Assembly: GCA_035949375.1 (NCBI GenBank)
Contig: DASZIG010000097.1
Coordinates: 45,642-109,641 of the forward strand
Direction: 5' to 3'
Source: Gp13-AA77 sp035949375
GTDB lineage: Bacteria > Acidobacteriota > Terriglobia > UBA7540
DNA length: 64,000 nt
Numbering within the stretch: position 1 is the first letter of the stretch; each line of letters begins with the position of its first letter. The translations under genes and the position numbers were made by a program. This document shows positions 9,060 through 17,579 of the stretch, in pieces. The notes under the pieces were generated by a model that saw nothing but the letters and a program-made list of their open reading frames with translations, had not been told where the DNA came from and did not search any database.

Positions 9060-9172
9060 AAAAAAAAGAATCTAAAATTTTGCAAAACGAAGCCACTAAG
9101 TACAATAGAATCAATAAATCGGCCCCCAAAATAGGCCAAAACGAAGCCAAACGAAGCGAAACTCAGCCAAAC
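9060..9172 (+). repeat. ~105-bp interspersed element, copy 1
   Basis: Begins with an eight-A tract and GAATCTAAAATTTT, contains AGAATCAATAAA, a small hairpin (GGCC at 9121-9124 pairing with GGCC near 9134) and ends in tandem CGAAGCCAAA-like decamers. The same blocks in the same order occur at 32111-32212, where the hairpin arms are TCCC/GGGA instead. It sits in the 706-bp gap 8833-9538 between the FG-GAP gene and glgP, which is AT-rich here against a GC-rich background. No gene is supported in this gap. Confidence 0.7.
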
Positions 9173-9257
9173 CGGGCCCGGCGTAAGCCCTGTGGTGTCA
9201 ATGAGTTGACTTGGGCACGGTTTTGTTCCGCGAATTCGAAGCCAGACTCGAATAAGG

Positions 9258-9312
9258 GGTTGCGGCGGGTTGATCCTGCCATTTTCGTGGCGGCATGTAG
9301 CCTTCCCTGCCC
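9258..9312 (+). repeat. degenerate GCGGGTTnATCC interspersed repeat, copy A
   Basis: The stretch GCGGGTTGATCCTGCC, then ATTTTCGTGGCG, then a CTGCCCTCAAA end, matches 14043-14097 block by block. The first part forms a small hairpin in copy B (GCGGG/CCCGC). It is probably a decayed intergenic repeat. Confidence 0.4.
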
Positions 9313-9394
9313 TCAAAGGTGACCGGCGAGAAAAACCCGTCAGGCAGCGCCACATCGCGATCAAGGATCGCCGAGCCTGGCGTTCGCAGACCGC

Positions 9395-9428
9395 TTGACC
9401 GCAAGGCGCGATTGACCGCAAAGCGCGA
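9395..9428 (+). repeat. 17-bp tandem duplication upstream of glgP
   Basis: TTGACCGCAAGGCGCGA at 9395-9411 is followed directly by TTGACCGCAAAGCGCGA at 9412-9428, differing by one base. It lies 110 bp before the glgP start, in the promoter region, and could be duplicated regulatory sequence. Confidence 0.6.
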
Positions 9429-9538
9429 GAGGCGGTACCGTCTTGAAAAAGGTTCTCGGGGAAGCCCATGCTGGACTTTCCGAGCGGCGGGCGGCTTGAC
9501 GGAGGGTCCAGTTTGCGTCTGCCACGGAGGCTACGACG

Positions 9539-12163
9539 GTGAAACCTGTTCGGACGTTCGAAGTGATTCCGGCCTTGCCCGCTGCCATCGAAGGCCTCCG
9601 GGCTGCAGCTTACAATCTCCGTTGGGCGTGGGATCACGAGACCATCGAGCTTTTCCGCCGCCTCGATCGTGACCTGTGGGAACAGACGGGCCACAACCCG
9701 GTCCTGCTGCTCGGCATCATCGAGCAGGAGAAACTGGAAGCGGCGGCCCGTGACGATGCGTTTCTGGCGCACTTGCGGCGGGTCTCTGCCAGCCTCGATT
9801 CTTACCTTGACAGCAACTCATCCTGGTTCGGAAAAAGTCCGCAGCCCTCGGAGCGAAAGCTGCTGGCCGCATACTTCTCCGCGGAGTTCGGCATCACGGA
9901 GTGCCTCTCCATCTTCGCGGGCGGGCTCGGAATCCTCGCGGGCGACCATCTGAAGTCGTCGAGCGACCTCGGTATCCCGCTGGTGGGCGTCGGCCTTCTC
10001 TATCAGCAAGGCTACTTCCGCCAGTACGTCAACCAGGCGGGCTGGCAGCAGGAATCTTACGTGGACAACGACTTTTCCAATCTGCCCTTGAGCCCGATTC
10101 TCGACGGCGCGGGAAAGGCGCTGACCGTGGCGGTCGATTTCCCGGGCCACGAGGTTCGAGCGCAGGTCTGGCGGGCCCAAGTGGGACGCGTGCCGCTTTA
10201 TTTGCTGGACACGAACATCGCGGCCAACGCCAACGCGGAGGATCGGATCATCACGGACCAGTTATACGGCGGCGATCGCGAAACCCGCATCCGGCAGGAG
10301 ATCGTGCTCGGTATCGGGGGCTACCGCGCGCTCAGGGCGCTCGGTCTTGAGCCGACCGTTTGCCACATGAACGAGGGCCATTCGGCTTTCCTCGCGCTCG
10401 AACGCATCCGCCACCTGATGGAGAGCCGCAAGCTGAGCTACGCCGAAGCCCGTGAACTGGCGGGCGCCGGCCTGATCTTCACAACCCACACGCCGGTGGA
10501 AGCCGGCCACGATTATTTCTCGCCCGAGCAGGTGGATCGCTACTTTAGAGGCTACGCGGCGCAGCTTGGGTTGTCGCAGGAGGAGTTTCTGGCGCTCGGC
10601 CGCAAGGGCCCCGCAGATCAGGGCGACTTCTGCATGACGGTTCTGGCCCTGCGTCTCGCGTCCCACTCAAACGGCGTGAGCAAGCTGCACGGCGAGGTGA
10701 GCCGCCGCATGTGGCAGGTGCTGTGGCCCGGCGTTCCGGCCGATGAGGTCCCGATCGGCCACATCACGAACGGCGTGCACTTTCAAAGCTGGACTTCGCT
10801 CGAGATGGAGCAGCTCTACGATCGTTACCTCGGTCCGAAATGGTGCGACGAACCCGCCGATCACGAGATCTGGAATCGTGTGCATTCGATCCCGCCCGGC
10901 GAATTATGGCGCACCCATGAGCGTCGCCGGGAGCGCCTGGTAGGCTGGGTGCGGCGCCGCGTGCACGCCCAGCGGGTGCGCCGCGGCGCGCTGCCGTCGG
11001 AGATCGAAGCCGCCAGTGAAATCCTCAATCCGGACGCTCTGACCATCGGGTTCGCGCGCCGTTTCGCGACCTACAAGCGCGCCACGCTGCTTCTGCGCGA
11101 CCTCACCCGGCTTGAACGCATTCTCATGGACAGCCAGCGGCCGGTTCAACTGATCTTCGCGGGGAAGGCGCATCCCCGCGACGAAGCCGGCAAGGAACTC
11201 ATCCGCCAGATCAGCGGATTGACGCGCGATCCCAAGCTCGGGCGCCACATGGTCTTCATCGTGGACTACGATCTGGGCGTGGCTCGTTATCTGGTCCAGG
11301 GCGTGGACGTCTGGCTGAATACGCCGCGCCGGCCCTTGGAGGCCAGCGGGACCAGCGGGATGAAAGCCGCGGCCAACGGCGCCCTGAACCTCAGCACGCT
11401 CGACGGCTGGTGGGACGAGGTATGGCGCAGCCGCGGTCAGGGCGTTACTCCTTCGCGGCGTGCGTCCGACTCAACCTCTTTGATCGGTTGGGCCATCGGA
11501 AGGGGCGAGGTTTATGACGATCCCGACGCTCAGGATCAGATGGAGGCGGAGGCGCTTTACGACTTGTTGGAGCGTGACGTCATTCCCACTTTTTACGATC
11601 GGGGCGAGGATCGGATTCCGCGAAAATGGGTCCAGCGCATGCAGGCCTCCATCGCCAGTGTCTGCCCGTTCGTCAACACGCACCGCATGGTGAGAGACTA
11701 CACGGAACAGTTCTACCTGAAGGCCCACGAGCGCTCCGGCGCTCTCGAAGCCGACGGCGCTGCGCGCGCTCGGGTGCTCGCGGCCTGGGTCACCCGCATT
11801 CGCCAGGCGTGGTCCGAGGTGCGCATCGAGACGGTCGAACGGCCTGCTGACGGAACGCTGCCGGTGGGGACGAGCTTTCGCACCCGCGCGCGCGTCAGGC
11901 TCGGCCCTCTTTTGCCTGAGGACGTTCGCGTGGAGCTTTACCTGGGACGCCTGGACCCTTCAGGTGACTTCACTGACGCGGCTTCGATTCCGATGCAGCC
12001 GGCCAGCCACGAAGGGAACGGGGATTTCTGGTTCGAGGCCGGGGCATCGTGCGCGCGCAGCGGAAAGCACGGCTTCACGGTCCGATTGCGGCCCCATCAC
12101 CCGGACCTCACCGTGCCCTTCCTGCCAGGACTGATATCCTGGGCAGAGCCCGCGGCGCAATAA
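9539..12163 (+). CDS. glgP: alpha-glucan (glycogen) phosphorylase
   Basis: An 874-residue GT35 enzyme that releases glucose-1-phosphate from alpha-1,4-glucans in the cytoplasm. An N-terminal DUF3417 segment (about residues 10-115, LRAAAYNLRWAWDHET) places it in the branch of phosphorylases with that extension. Catalytic landmarks include AYFSAEFGITECL, HMNEGHSAFLALERI, TTHTPVEAGHD, FARRFATYKRATLL and the pyridoxal-phosphate segment ASGTSGMKAAANGALNLST, whose Lys609 is the expected Schiff-base residue. A beta-rich C-terminal extension follows residue about 760. The GTG start is chosen because GGAGG (9526-9530) lies eight bases upstream. No other glycogen gene is nearby. Confidence 0.92.
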   Translation: MKPVRTFEVIPALPAAIEGLRAAAYNLRWAWDHETIELFRRLDRDLWEQTGHNPVLLLGIIEQEKLEAAARDDAFLAHLRRVSASLDSYLDSNSSWFGKSPQPSERKLLAAYFSAEFGITECLSIFAGGLGILAGDHLKSSSDLGIPLVGVGLLYQQGYFRQYVNQAGWQQESYVDNDFSNLPLSPILDGAGKALTVAVDFPGHEVRAQVWRAQVGRVPLYLLDTNIAANANAEDRIITDQLYGGDRETRIRQEIVLGIGGYRALRALGLEPTVCHMNEGHSAFLALERIRHLMESRKLSYAEARELAGAGLIFTTHTPVEAGHDYFSPEQVDRYFRGYAAQLGLSQEEFLALGRKGPADQGDFCMTVLALRLASHSNGVSKLHGEVSRRMWQVLWPGVPADEVPIGHITNGVHFQSWTSLEMEQLYDRYLGPKWCDEPADHEIWNRVHSIPPGELWRTHERRRERLVGWVRRRVHAQRVRRGALPSEIEAASEILNPDALTIGFARRFATYKRATLLLRDLTRLERILMDSQRPVQLIFAGKAHPRDEAGKELIRQISGLTRDPKLGRHMVFIVDYDLGVARYLVQGVDVWLNTPRRPLEASGTSGMKAAANGALNLSTLDGWWDEVWRSRGQGVTPSRRASDSTSLIGWAIGRGEVYDDPDAQDQMEAEALYDLLERDVIPTFYDRGEDRIPRKWVQRMQASIASVCPFVNTHRMVRDYTEQFYLKAHERSGALEADGAARARVLAAWVTRIRQAWSEVRIETVERPADGTLPVGTSFRTRARVRLGPLLPEDVRVELYLGRLDPSGDFTDAASIPMQPASHEGNGDFWFEAGASCARSGKHGFTVRLRPHHPDLTVPFLPGLISWAEPAAQ

Positions 12164-12170
12164 CCACTAC

Positions 12171-12203
12171 GGGGCGTTCTCGAGCCGAACCGAGCGCCCC
12201 TTT
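12171..12203. terminator. probable bidirectional terminator between glgP and oxidase
   Basis: GGGGCG-TT-CTCG pairs with CGAG-CGCCCC around an 8-base loop (12183-12190) and is followed by TTT. It occupies the short gap between two convergent genes, where a shared stem-loop terminator is expected. The T tract is short, so strength is uncertain. Confidence 0.5.
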
Positions 12204-12207
12204 GGGG

Positions 12208-13896
12208 TCAAAGGCCTGATTGCCGCACTTTGTTCTTCGCGAGCTTCGCCTTCGGCAAGCCGCTTGAGGCGGCCGCCTGGCCCTCGTCGCCGGCGGGCTT
12301 GACCAGGATCTTGGCCATCATGCCTCCGTCTTCGTGGTCGGTGATATGGCAATGATAGAGGAACGTGCCTGCGATTTCCGGATCACGAAAATCCATGCGC
12401 AAGGTAACGCTGGGATAAGGACCCTGCCCATCCCATGCGGGCACAATGACCGTATCCTGCAGCGCGGGATTGAGCGCCGGGTGACCGTTCTCGGCCATCA
12501 CCAGGAAATGGAGCTGGTGCATGTGGAACGCGTGCACCTCCGCCGCCCGGTTCTCGACGGTCCAGTCTTCCACCGCCCCCACGTTGGTCACGATGGCAGG
12601 GGGTTCGTCGGGGGTGTAGCTCTTCGGAATCTGTCCCTCGACCGTGATGAGATATTTGACGACGGTCGGGGTCACGAAAATCTCGGAGAAGTAGAGCTTT
12701 CGTTTCGCCGTTGGAACGGCGGTTTCCAAACCGGAGAAACGCGGGGGAACCGCCGGGAGAGGATGCGAGGACGATGGAAGCGCGTCTGTTCCGTTTTCCG
12801 ATCCGAGCGGCATGATATTGGCGAGCTGGGCCGCGGGGTTTGCATTTCCGAGTTTCCCGGTATAAACGCCGGTGGTCACCAATTGTCCGGTCTCCCCCGC
12901 CGGCAATCCCGGGACGATGAATTCCACCCGCCCGGCCGGAGGCACGCGAAAGGACGTCACATATCGGGGCGTGACGATGGGGACGCCGTCGATTTCGATG
13001 AGCTCAATCGGCTGAGCGACGCCCGCGTACTGCACCTGCAAGCTGACAAACGCCTGGCCGCTCGAGTTCAGAAAGCGCCAGAATTCCTTCTTATTCGGCA
13101 CCATGCCGATGACGGGCAGAGGGTACAACTCCGGTTGAGACGTCTGGAAATTCACCGTGAATTGAAACGGTCCCGGTATCCAGGAGTTTGCGTTGTAGAA
13201 CTGCTGGCGGAGGATGAGCACGCGCTCCTGCAATCCAGCGACTTCGGGCCTCAACTTTTCGATGCCTTCCACGATGAGCGCTCCGGAGGCGCCGCCCTCC
13301 ACCTGGGTGGTGGTGTATCCGTGCGGGTGCGGGTGATACCAATACAACCCTGGCGGCTCATTCTCGGGAATCTGGATCTTGTATTGAAACGGCGCGTCGC
13401 CGGACTGGATGGCCGTGTTGATCACGTCGTCCTGGTGGCAAACCGGAGGAATGCTCAAGCCGTGGAAATGGACATTGGTCACGGACGGGCCCATGGCCTC
13501 CGTGGTGCAGGGATCGCCGCCGGAGGCGCCCGCGCCGGCCTCCATTTCGCCCGTCAGGTTGCCGCCGTCTGGCGGGTGGGGTTGAATGCGATTGGTCAAG
13601 TTGAGGACGAGATGATCTCCCGGGTACAGCCGGAGCGTGGGAGCCTCGATGCCGGGGCCGGGGGAAACGTCGGACGCGTAGTCGTAGCAATAGTGCATGA
13701 ATCCGTATTGATCTACCCCGTTGCGGAGCGTCAAATCGACGTTGAGCACGCCATTCCCGCTGCTAAGATTCAGGGGGTTCCTGACGAGTGTACCCGGGTC
13801 GGGCCGAAGCGGACAGTTAGGCAGCTGAGCGCACAGGCTGACCACGCCCAGTTGGAGGAGGAACAGAATCATCGCAATCCTGATGAATGCACGCAT
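12208..13896 (-). CDS. secreted multicopper oxidase
   Basis: A 562-residue three-cupredoxin-domain oxidase with an N-terminal signal peptide (residues 1-23). All four copper-ligand clusters are visible: VHFHGL near 144, YWYHPHPHGY near 188, HAFHMHQLHFL near 458, and YHCHITDHEDGGMM near 517, the last giving the type 1 Cys and an axial Met. Such enzymes couple one-electron oxidation of metals or phenolics to reduction of oxygen to water in the periplasm or outside the cell. The ATG at 13896 starts at the signal peptide. No copper-resistance or spore-coat neighbours hint at the substrate. Confidence 0.88.
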   Translation of the reverse strand: MRAFIRIAMILFLLQLGVVSLCAQLPNCPLRPDPGTLVRNPLNLSSGNGVLNVDLTLRNGVDQYGFMHYCYDYASDVSPGPGIEAPTLRLYPGDHLVLNLTNRIQPHPPDGGNLTGEMEAGAGASGGDPCTTEAMGPSVTNVHFHGLSIPPVCHQDDVINTAIQSGDAPFQYKIQIPENEPPGLYWYHPHPHGYTTTQVEGGASGALIVEGIEKLRPEVAGLQERVLILRQQFYNANSWIPGPFQFTVNFQTSQPELYPLPVIGMVPNKKEFWRFLNSSGQAFVSLQVQYAGVAQPIELIEIDGVPIVTPRYVTSFRVPPAGRVEFIVPGLPAGETGQLVTTGVYTGKLGNANPAAQLANIMPLGSENGTDALPSSSHPLPAVPPRFSGLETAVPTAKRKLYFSEIFVTPTVVKYLITVEGQIPKSYTPDEPPAIVTNVGAVEDWTVENRAAEVHAFHMHQLHFLVMAENGHPALNPALQDTVIVPAWDGQGPYPSVTLRMDFRDPEIAGTFLYHCHITDHEDGGMMAKILVKPAGDEGQAAASSGLPKAKLAKNKVRQSGL

Positions 13897-14042
13897 AGAG
13901 GGGGCTCCCTTTCCTTACGACGGCGTGGCCAAAATCACTTTCCGTCTCTCTTACGGAAGGCTTGGATTATACAACAAGAGCGCGATACAGGGACGCCTGC
14001 TTATAGCCGAATAGTAACCGTGTTGTCGATTACCCGAAGTAG

Positions 14043-14097
14043 AGGCGGGTTTATCCCGCCATTTTGTGGCGCCGCGAAGCCCCCGCTGCCTCAAACC
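14043..14097 (+). repeat. degenerate GCGGGTTnATCC interspersed repeat, copy B
   Basis: GCGGGTTTATCCCGCC folds into a hairpin and is followed by ATTTTGTGGCG and CTGCCTCAAAC, paralleling 9258-9312. It occupies the 305-bp gap 13897-14201 between the divergent oxidase and DinB-like genes; nothing else is recognisable in that gap. Confidence 0.4.
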
Positions 14098-14201
14098 GAC
14101 CCGGTTCTTCCAGCCGGGCTTATCCCGGGAACTCTTGCGGGCAATAGCTCGGACGATTCCGACGCCAACAGCTAGGGAGGTAACGCTATGGAGGCAAGGC
14201 C

Positions 14202-14762
14202 ATGAAGGTCAGCGCGCCCGACGCCGAATTCCTGAAGCTGGCCGAGCACTCGCTGCGGCGGCACCATCTGCCGCGGATCGAGCGCTGTCTCGAGACGCTA
14301 TCCAGCCAGCAGATCTGGTGGCGGCCCAATGAAGCTTCGAACAGTGCCGGTAATCTGGTCCTTCATCTCGCGGGCAACGTCCGCCAGTGGATCGTTGGGG
14401 GCTTGAGTGGCGCGCCGGACGCGCGCCAGCGTGACCTCGAGTTTTCTGAACGCGGGCCCGTTCAGCGCGCCCGCCTGGTCCGGACCCTGCGGTCTGCCGT
14501 ATTGGACGCTTGCAGGGTTCTGCGGCGCCTTACGCCTCAACAACTGAGGGCTCCGTACACCATCCAAGGGCTGCCCGTGACGGGACTCAACGCCGCATTT
14601 CACGTGGTGGAGCACTTCGCCTTTCACAGCGGACAGATCCTGTTCATCACCAAACAGCTCAGGTCCCGTGACCTGCGCTTCACCCGGCTTCCGAGCGATA
14701 TGCGGCCATCGATACCTGCGCTCCGGCGCAAGCCTCGGTCCCGGGATCTGCCGGTGCTCTAA
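14202..14762 (+). CDS. DinB/DUF1572-like four-helix protein
   Basis: A 186-residue cytoplasmic protein resembling DinB/DUF1572 four-helix-bundle proteins. The fold signature is visible as IWWRPNEASNSAGNLVLHLAGNVRQW in the second helix region and FHVVEHFAFHSGQIL in the fourth. Histidines in LHLAGN and in the HVVEHFAFH segment are in the positions that hold a divalent metal in this superfamily. Some members are thiol transferases or damage-inducible proteins; the specific role here is unknown. The ATG at 14202 follows GGAGG-like sequence. The last about 25 residues are Arg-rich and look unstructured. Confidence 0.7.
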   Translation: MKVSAPDAEFLKLAEHSLRRHHLPRIERCLETLSSQQIWWRPNEASNSAGNLVLHLAGNVRQWIVGGLSGAPDARQRDLEFSERGPVQRARLVRTLRSAVLDACRVLRRLTPQQLRAPYTIQGLPVTGLNAAFHVVEHFAFHSGQILFITKQLRSRDLRFTRLPSDMRPSIPALRRKPRSRDLPVL

Positions 14763-14871
14763 GCGCAACCCGGGACGCGGTCGAGATCCTTGTGGTGAGG
14801 CTGCGCGCAGGAATTTTCGGATGGAGGAATTAGAAGCGGCAGGCAGCGGCGCCTAAACGCGGCGAACCCGC

Positions 14872-16524
14872 TCAAGGACCCTGAATCACCTGCTTGGCGA
14901 GCATCACAAGCTGGCCGGCCGGTACCGTAACGCCGTTGATGGTGACGCTCTGCGGCTCAAGGAACAGCAAGCCCTTCACCAGCAGGCCTGTCTGGGGCTG
15001 AAGCGACGAGAGCCCGTTGGTGTTGACGAAGACGGTCTGTGGGCTGGTGAAAACATAAATGGGCAAGGCCGTCGGATTCTGCTGATCGAGCGTTGCGCAG
15101 GGCTGCAGAGCGAAGGCGCCGGTGCGATTATCCGGCTGCACGGCGAGCAGGGAGACGAAGTTCCCCTGGTGCGTCTGCAGGTTCAGATCGATCTCACTGG
15201 GAACCACGCTGACCGGCGGCGCAGTCGCCGGTGGCGTAACCGTCGGGGGGAGGGTGTAGATGCCGTGCACAATTACGTCCTCGCCGACCGCGATTTCGGC
15301 CGGCCCAAAGGGCAGGGCGGCGAAATTGGTACCCTGGGCCGTGGTGGGCGAGGCCGTCGTATAAAGCGGCGGCGTGACCGTGTTATAGAGAATGCCGGAC
15401 GAAAGCGTTACCACCGTAAGCGCGTCGAGGGGCACCACCGAGATCGCCGGCTGGGTCTCGCGCAGAAACATACTGAAGCCGGTCACGGTTCCGCTGGTGT
15501 CTTTGGTAACCGAGAGGACCGGTCCGATGAACGCGGCAACCTGCTGAGGAACTTGCTGGTCGGTAGCGATGTCTTGGGGGCCGAGCGCCAGCGTGTTGGC
15601 TTGAAAGAACCCGTTGGCGTCCACGAAGCCGTCCACCGCCACATAGCTTCCGGTCAGAATCCCATTGAGCGGGGTCTGTGCGACGCTGCAAGCCGGATTC
15701 ATGCCGGGTGTCACGCCGGACTGGCAGCAGGCCTGATTAGAGAACGTGGTCGGCCCGCAGACGAGCGAGTTGCCCGTGGCCTCGACCGTCAATGCCGGTC
15801 CGCCGGAGCCGGACACGTTCGAGGGGAGCAGTTGGACCGTGACGCCGCCCGTATAAGTGGTCCCTCCGGAAAGGAATTGGGAGGTGCTTACGGATTCAAC
15901 AAAGCCGTGAACGCCGTCCACGTCGCCATAACTGAGAGTCGGAGACGCTGTGGTCAGAACCGCCGTCGGCGCCGTCGCCGCGGCCCTGGGGGTGACCACG
16001 CCCGTGAGTTGGCCGTCTGAGTTCGCTGCGAGCGACCCATTAAGATCGAAGTCGAGGGAAACCACCGAGATTCCGCTTGCCGGAATCACGAGTGGCGGAC
16101 TGATCGGGTATGTCAGGGTGGTGCCGGTGGTCAGGGTCTCAGTCAGGGTTGAGATCGGTGGATTCACGGAGGGGTCGTACAGGTACATGCTGGAAGCATC
16201 CAGTCCCACGCTGATCCGGTCGTAAGTGCCGGCGGTGACCGATGAGTTGTTCAGGACTGTGAAACTGCCCCGCAAACCCGCCAAGTCAAGTGGAACTAGG
16301 GTACTCACTGAGTTGAGAATGGTCACACCGGAGGAGCTTTGGCTGTAGTAAAGGACCAATTGCGTGAGGTTGAAACGAGCAGCGAGCACGTCGCAGATGG
16401 GCGTGTCGCCGATGAGCGTGTAAACGGTGCCGACTGGCGTGGTCGTGGTGGTGGACGAGCCGCAACGCAGGGCAAACGAGACGACCACCAGCAGGATCGA
16501 AATCGCCAACGCACGTCGTGCCAT
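14872..16524 (-). CDS. exported DUF4382/DUF5666-like protein
   Basis: About 550 residues. An N-terminal hydrophobic segment (RRALAISILLVVVSFALRC) precedes a Ser/Thr-rich linker; the Cys could be lipidated but the preceding Arg is not a normal lipobox residue. Residues about 40-190 resemble DUF4382 (LVLYYSQSSSGVTIL, GTYDRISVGLDASSMYLYDP). The rest is beta-rich with repeated GSYVAVDGFVDANGFFQA-like units recalling DUF5666. Probably envelope-attached; function unknown. The second of two adjacent ATGs (16524) is preferred because it lies five bases from GGGAG. The gap 16525-16839 upstream holds no gene I can support. Confidence 0.65.
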   Translation of the reverse strand: MARRALAISILLVVVSFALRCGSSTTTTTPVGTVYTLIGDTPICDVLAARFNLTQLVLYYSQSSSGVTILNSVSTLVPLDLAGLRGSFTVLNNSSVTAGTYDRISVGLDASSMYLYDPSVNPPISTLTETLTTGTTLTYPISPPLVIPASGISVVSLDFDLNGSLAANSDGQLTGVVTPRAAATAPTAVLTTASPTLSYGDVDGVHGFVESVSTSQFLSGGTTYTGGVTVQLLPSNVSGSGGPALTVEATGNSLVCGPTTFSNQACCQSGVTPGMNPACSVAQTPLNGILTGSYVAVDGFVDANGFFQANTLALGPQDIATDQQVPQQVAAFIGPVLSVTKDTSGTVTGFSMFLRETQPAISVVPLDALTVVTLSSGILYNTVTPPLYTTASPTTAQGTNFAALPFGPAEIAVGEDVIVHGIYTLPPTVTPPATAPPVSVVPSEIDLNLQTHQGNFVSLLAVQPDNRTGAFALQPCATLDQQNPTALPIYVFTSPQTVFVNTNGLSSLQPQTGLLVKGLLFLEPQSVTINGVTVPAGQLVMLAKQVIQGP

Positions 16525-16839
16525 CATTGCTCCCTTTAAGATCGGTCTATGCAAGATTCGAACCCCGAAGCGCTCTTCTTATGCCGATAAGCTCCAGCGC
16601 ACCCCAAAAACTCTTCCTGGTTGGGTCCTTTGCTGTGATGGCGAGCCGACCGGCGTGGGTTATCCGGCTGCCTCGGGCAGGTTTTGCGGGGCCTTGAGCC
16701 CAATGATTAGTAATACCCGAATCCGCAGCCCGGCGCAATGCCCGATAAAGCCTCGAGCACGGCGGACGTGATTGTAAAGCCCATACAACCAGTCCTGATC
16801 AACGTTCGCCCGCTAGCCGTGTGCTAGACTAGCTCACGA

Positions 16840-16929
16840 GGAGGGATGGGTGAGCGGTTGAAACCGGCGGTCTTGAAAACCGTTAGCCCCGAAAGGGGCT
16901 CGGGGGTTCGAATCCCTCTCCCTCCGCCA
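16840..16929 (+). tRNA. tRNA-Ser (anticodon UGA)
   Basis: A complete 90-base class II tRNA. The acceptor stem GGAGGGA pairs with TCCCTCC (16919-16925), followed by discriminator G and an encoded CCA (16927-16929). The anticodon loop CTTGAAA (16872-16878) carries TGA at 16874-16876, flanked by GCGGT/ACCGT. A long variable arm GCCCCGAAAGGGGC and the T-loop GGTTCGAATCC confirm serine identity. It decodes UCA and wobble UCN. The neighbouring integrase relic makes it a possible historical integration site. Confidence 0.95.
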
Positions 16930-17036
16930 GCATAATCCGCTTCCGAATCAGTCAGTTGACGGAACGGCGCTGGCCGTGTCCCTCTGGGGTTGTGCTCCGC
17001 AAAAATCGGTGGGCTTCGCCTTTGACACGTGACCTG

Positions 17037-17447
17037 TCACGCCGCAGCCTCCTTCAGCGAGTATTCGTGATGCAGACCACCCAGAATCGGCCTAGCCGCC
17101 GCACGTTGACCTTGCGGGATGCGGTGGCCTGAGACTTTCGGCATCGCGGCGCACCTGCAGCTGGCTCTGGTATGCCCGGCCCCAAGCTCGAATGCGCGCA
17201 GGAACAGATTCTCCGCCCTGAGGGCAGACTCGGACCGCACGCCTGAGAATGTGAATCGGGTCGCGTCCAAGAGCAGGCTGAACACGGTACGTACAAGGTG
17301 TGATGTGTCAAAAAGCCACCGCAAAGACAGGAGGTGCCACAAACGATTGACCGCAGGCAAACCCACAGCCCCGCGCGTGTTATAGCCGCTGAAATCCAGC
17401 CAATACGGATCAATTGCGGAGGACAGGAATAACGAATCGCCTTGCAC
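17037..17447 (-). pseudogene. integrase/transposase relic with internal deletion
   Basis: The 136-residue frame contains HLLSLRWLFDTSHLVRTVF and FSGVRSESALRAENLFLR, which resemble the N-terminus of integrase-core transposases common in Acidobacteriota (FRSRAALAAENLFLRKQLAL). It then jumps to PILGGLHHEYSLKEAAA, which resembles the C-terminus of the same kind of protein. The whole catalytic core between them is missing. The first about 28 residues look unrelated. It lies 107 bp after tRNA-Ser. Nothing else is recognisable in 16930-17579. Confidence 0.5.
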
Positions 17448-17579
17448 TGTTTTCCGGTCCGTTTTCGTGCGGACTAGGAAGATGCCAGCGAGTGCTACAG
17501 GTTGTGAAACCCGAAACGGCAGCCGTCGTTTTCAGCGATGACGCCTGCCTTCACCGCTGCCGGCCTGCGATTTTGCATG

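Noticed and set aside
12334..14175. 613-codon open frame antisense to the multicopper oxidase
   Set aside because: The opposite strand has every copper motif and a signal peptide; this frame has none and crosses the intergenic repeat.
15169..16020. 283-codon frame opposite the DUF4382-like gene
   Set aside because: Arg-rich low-complexity product without a ribosome-binding site.
16840..16929. tRNA-Ser as a proven phage or island attachment site
   Set aside because: No second copy of the tRNA 3' end was found in the window, so only a possible site is claimed.
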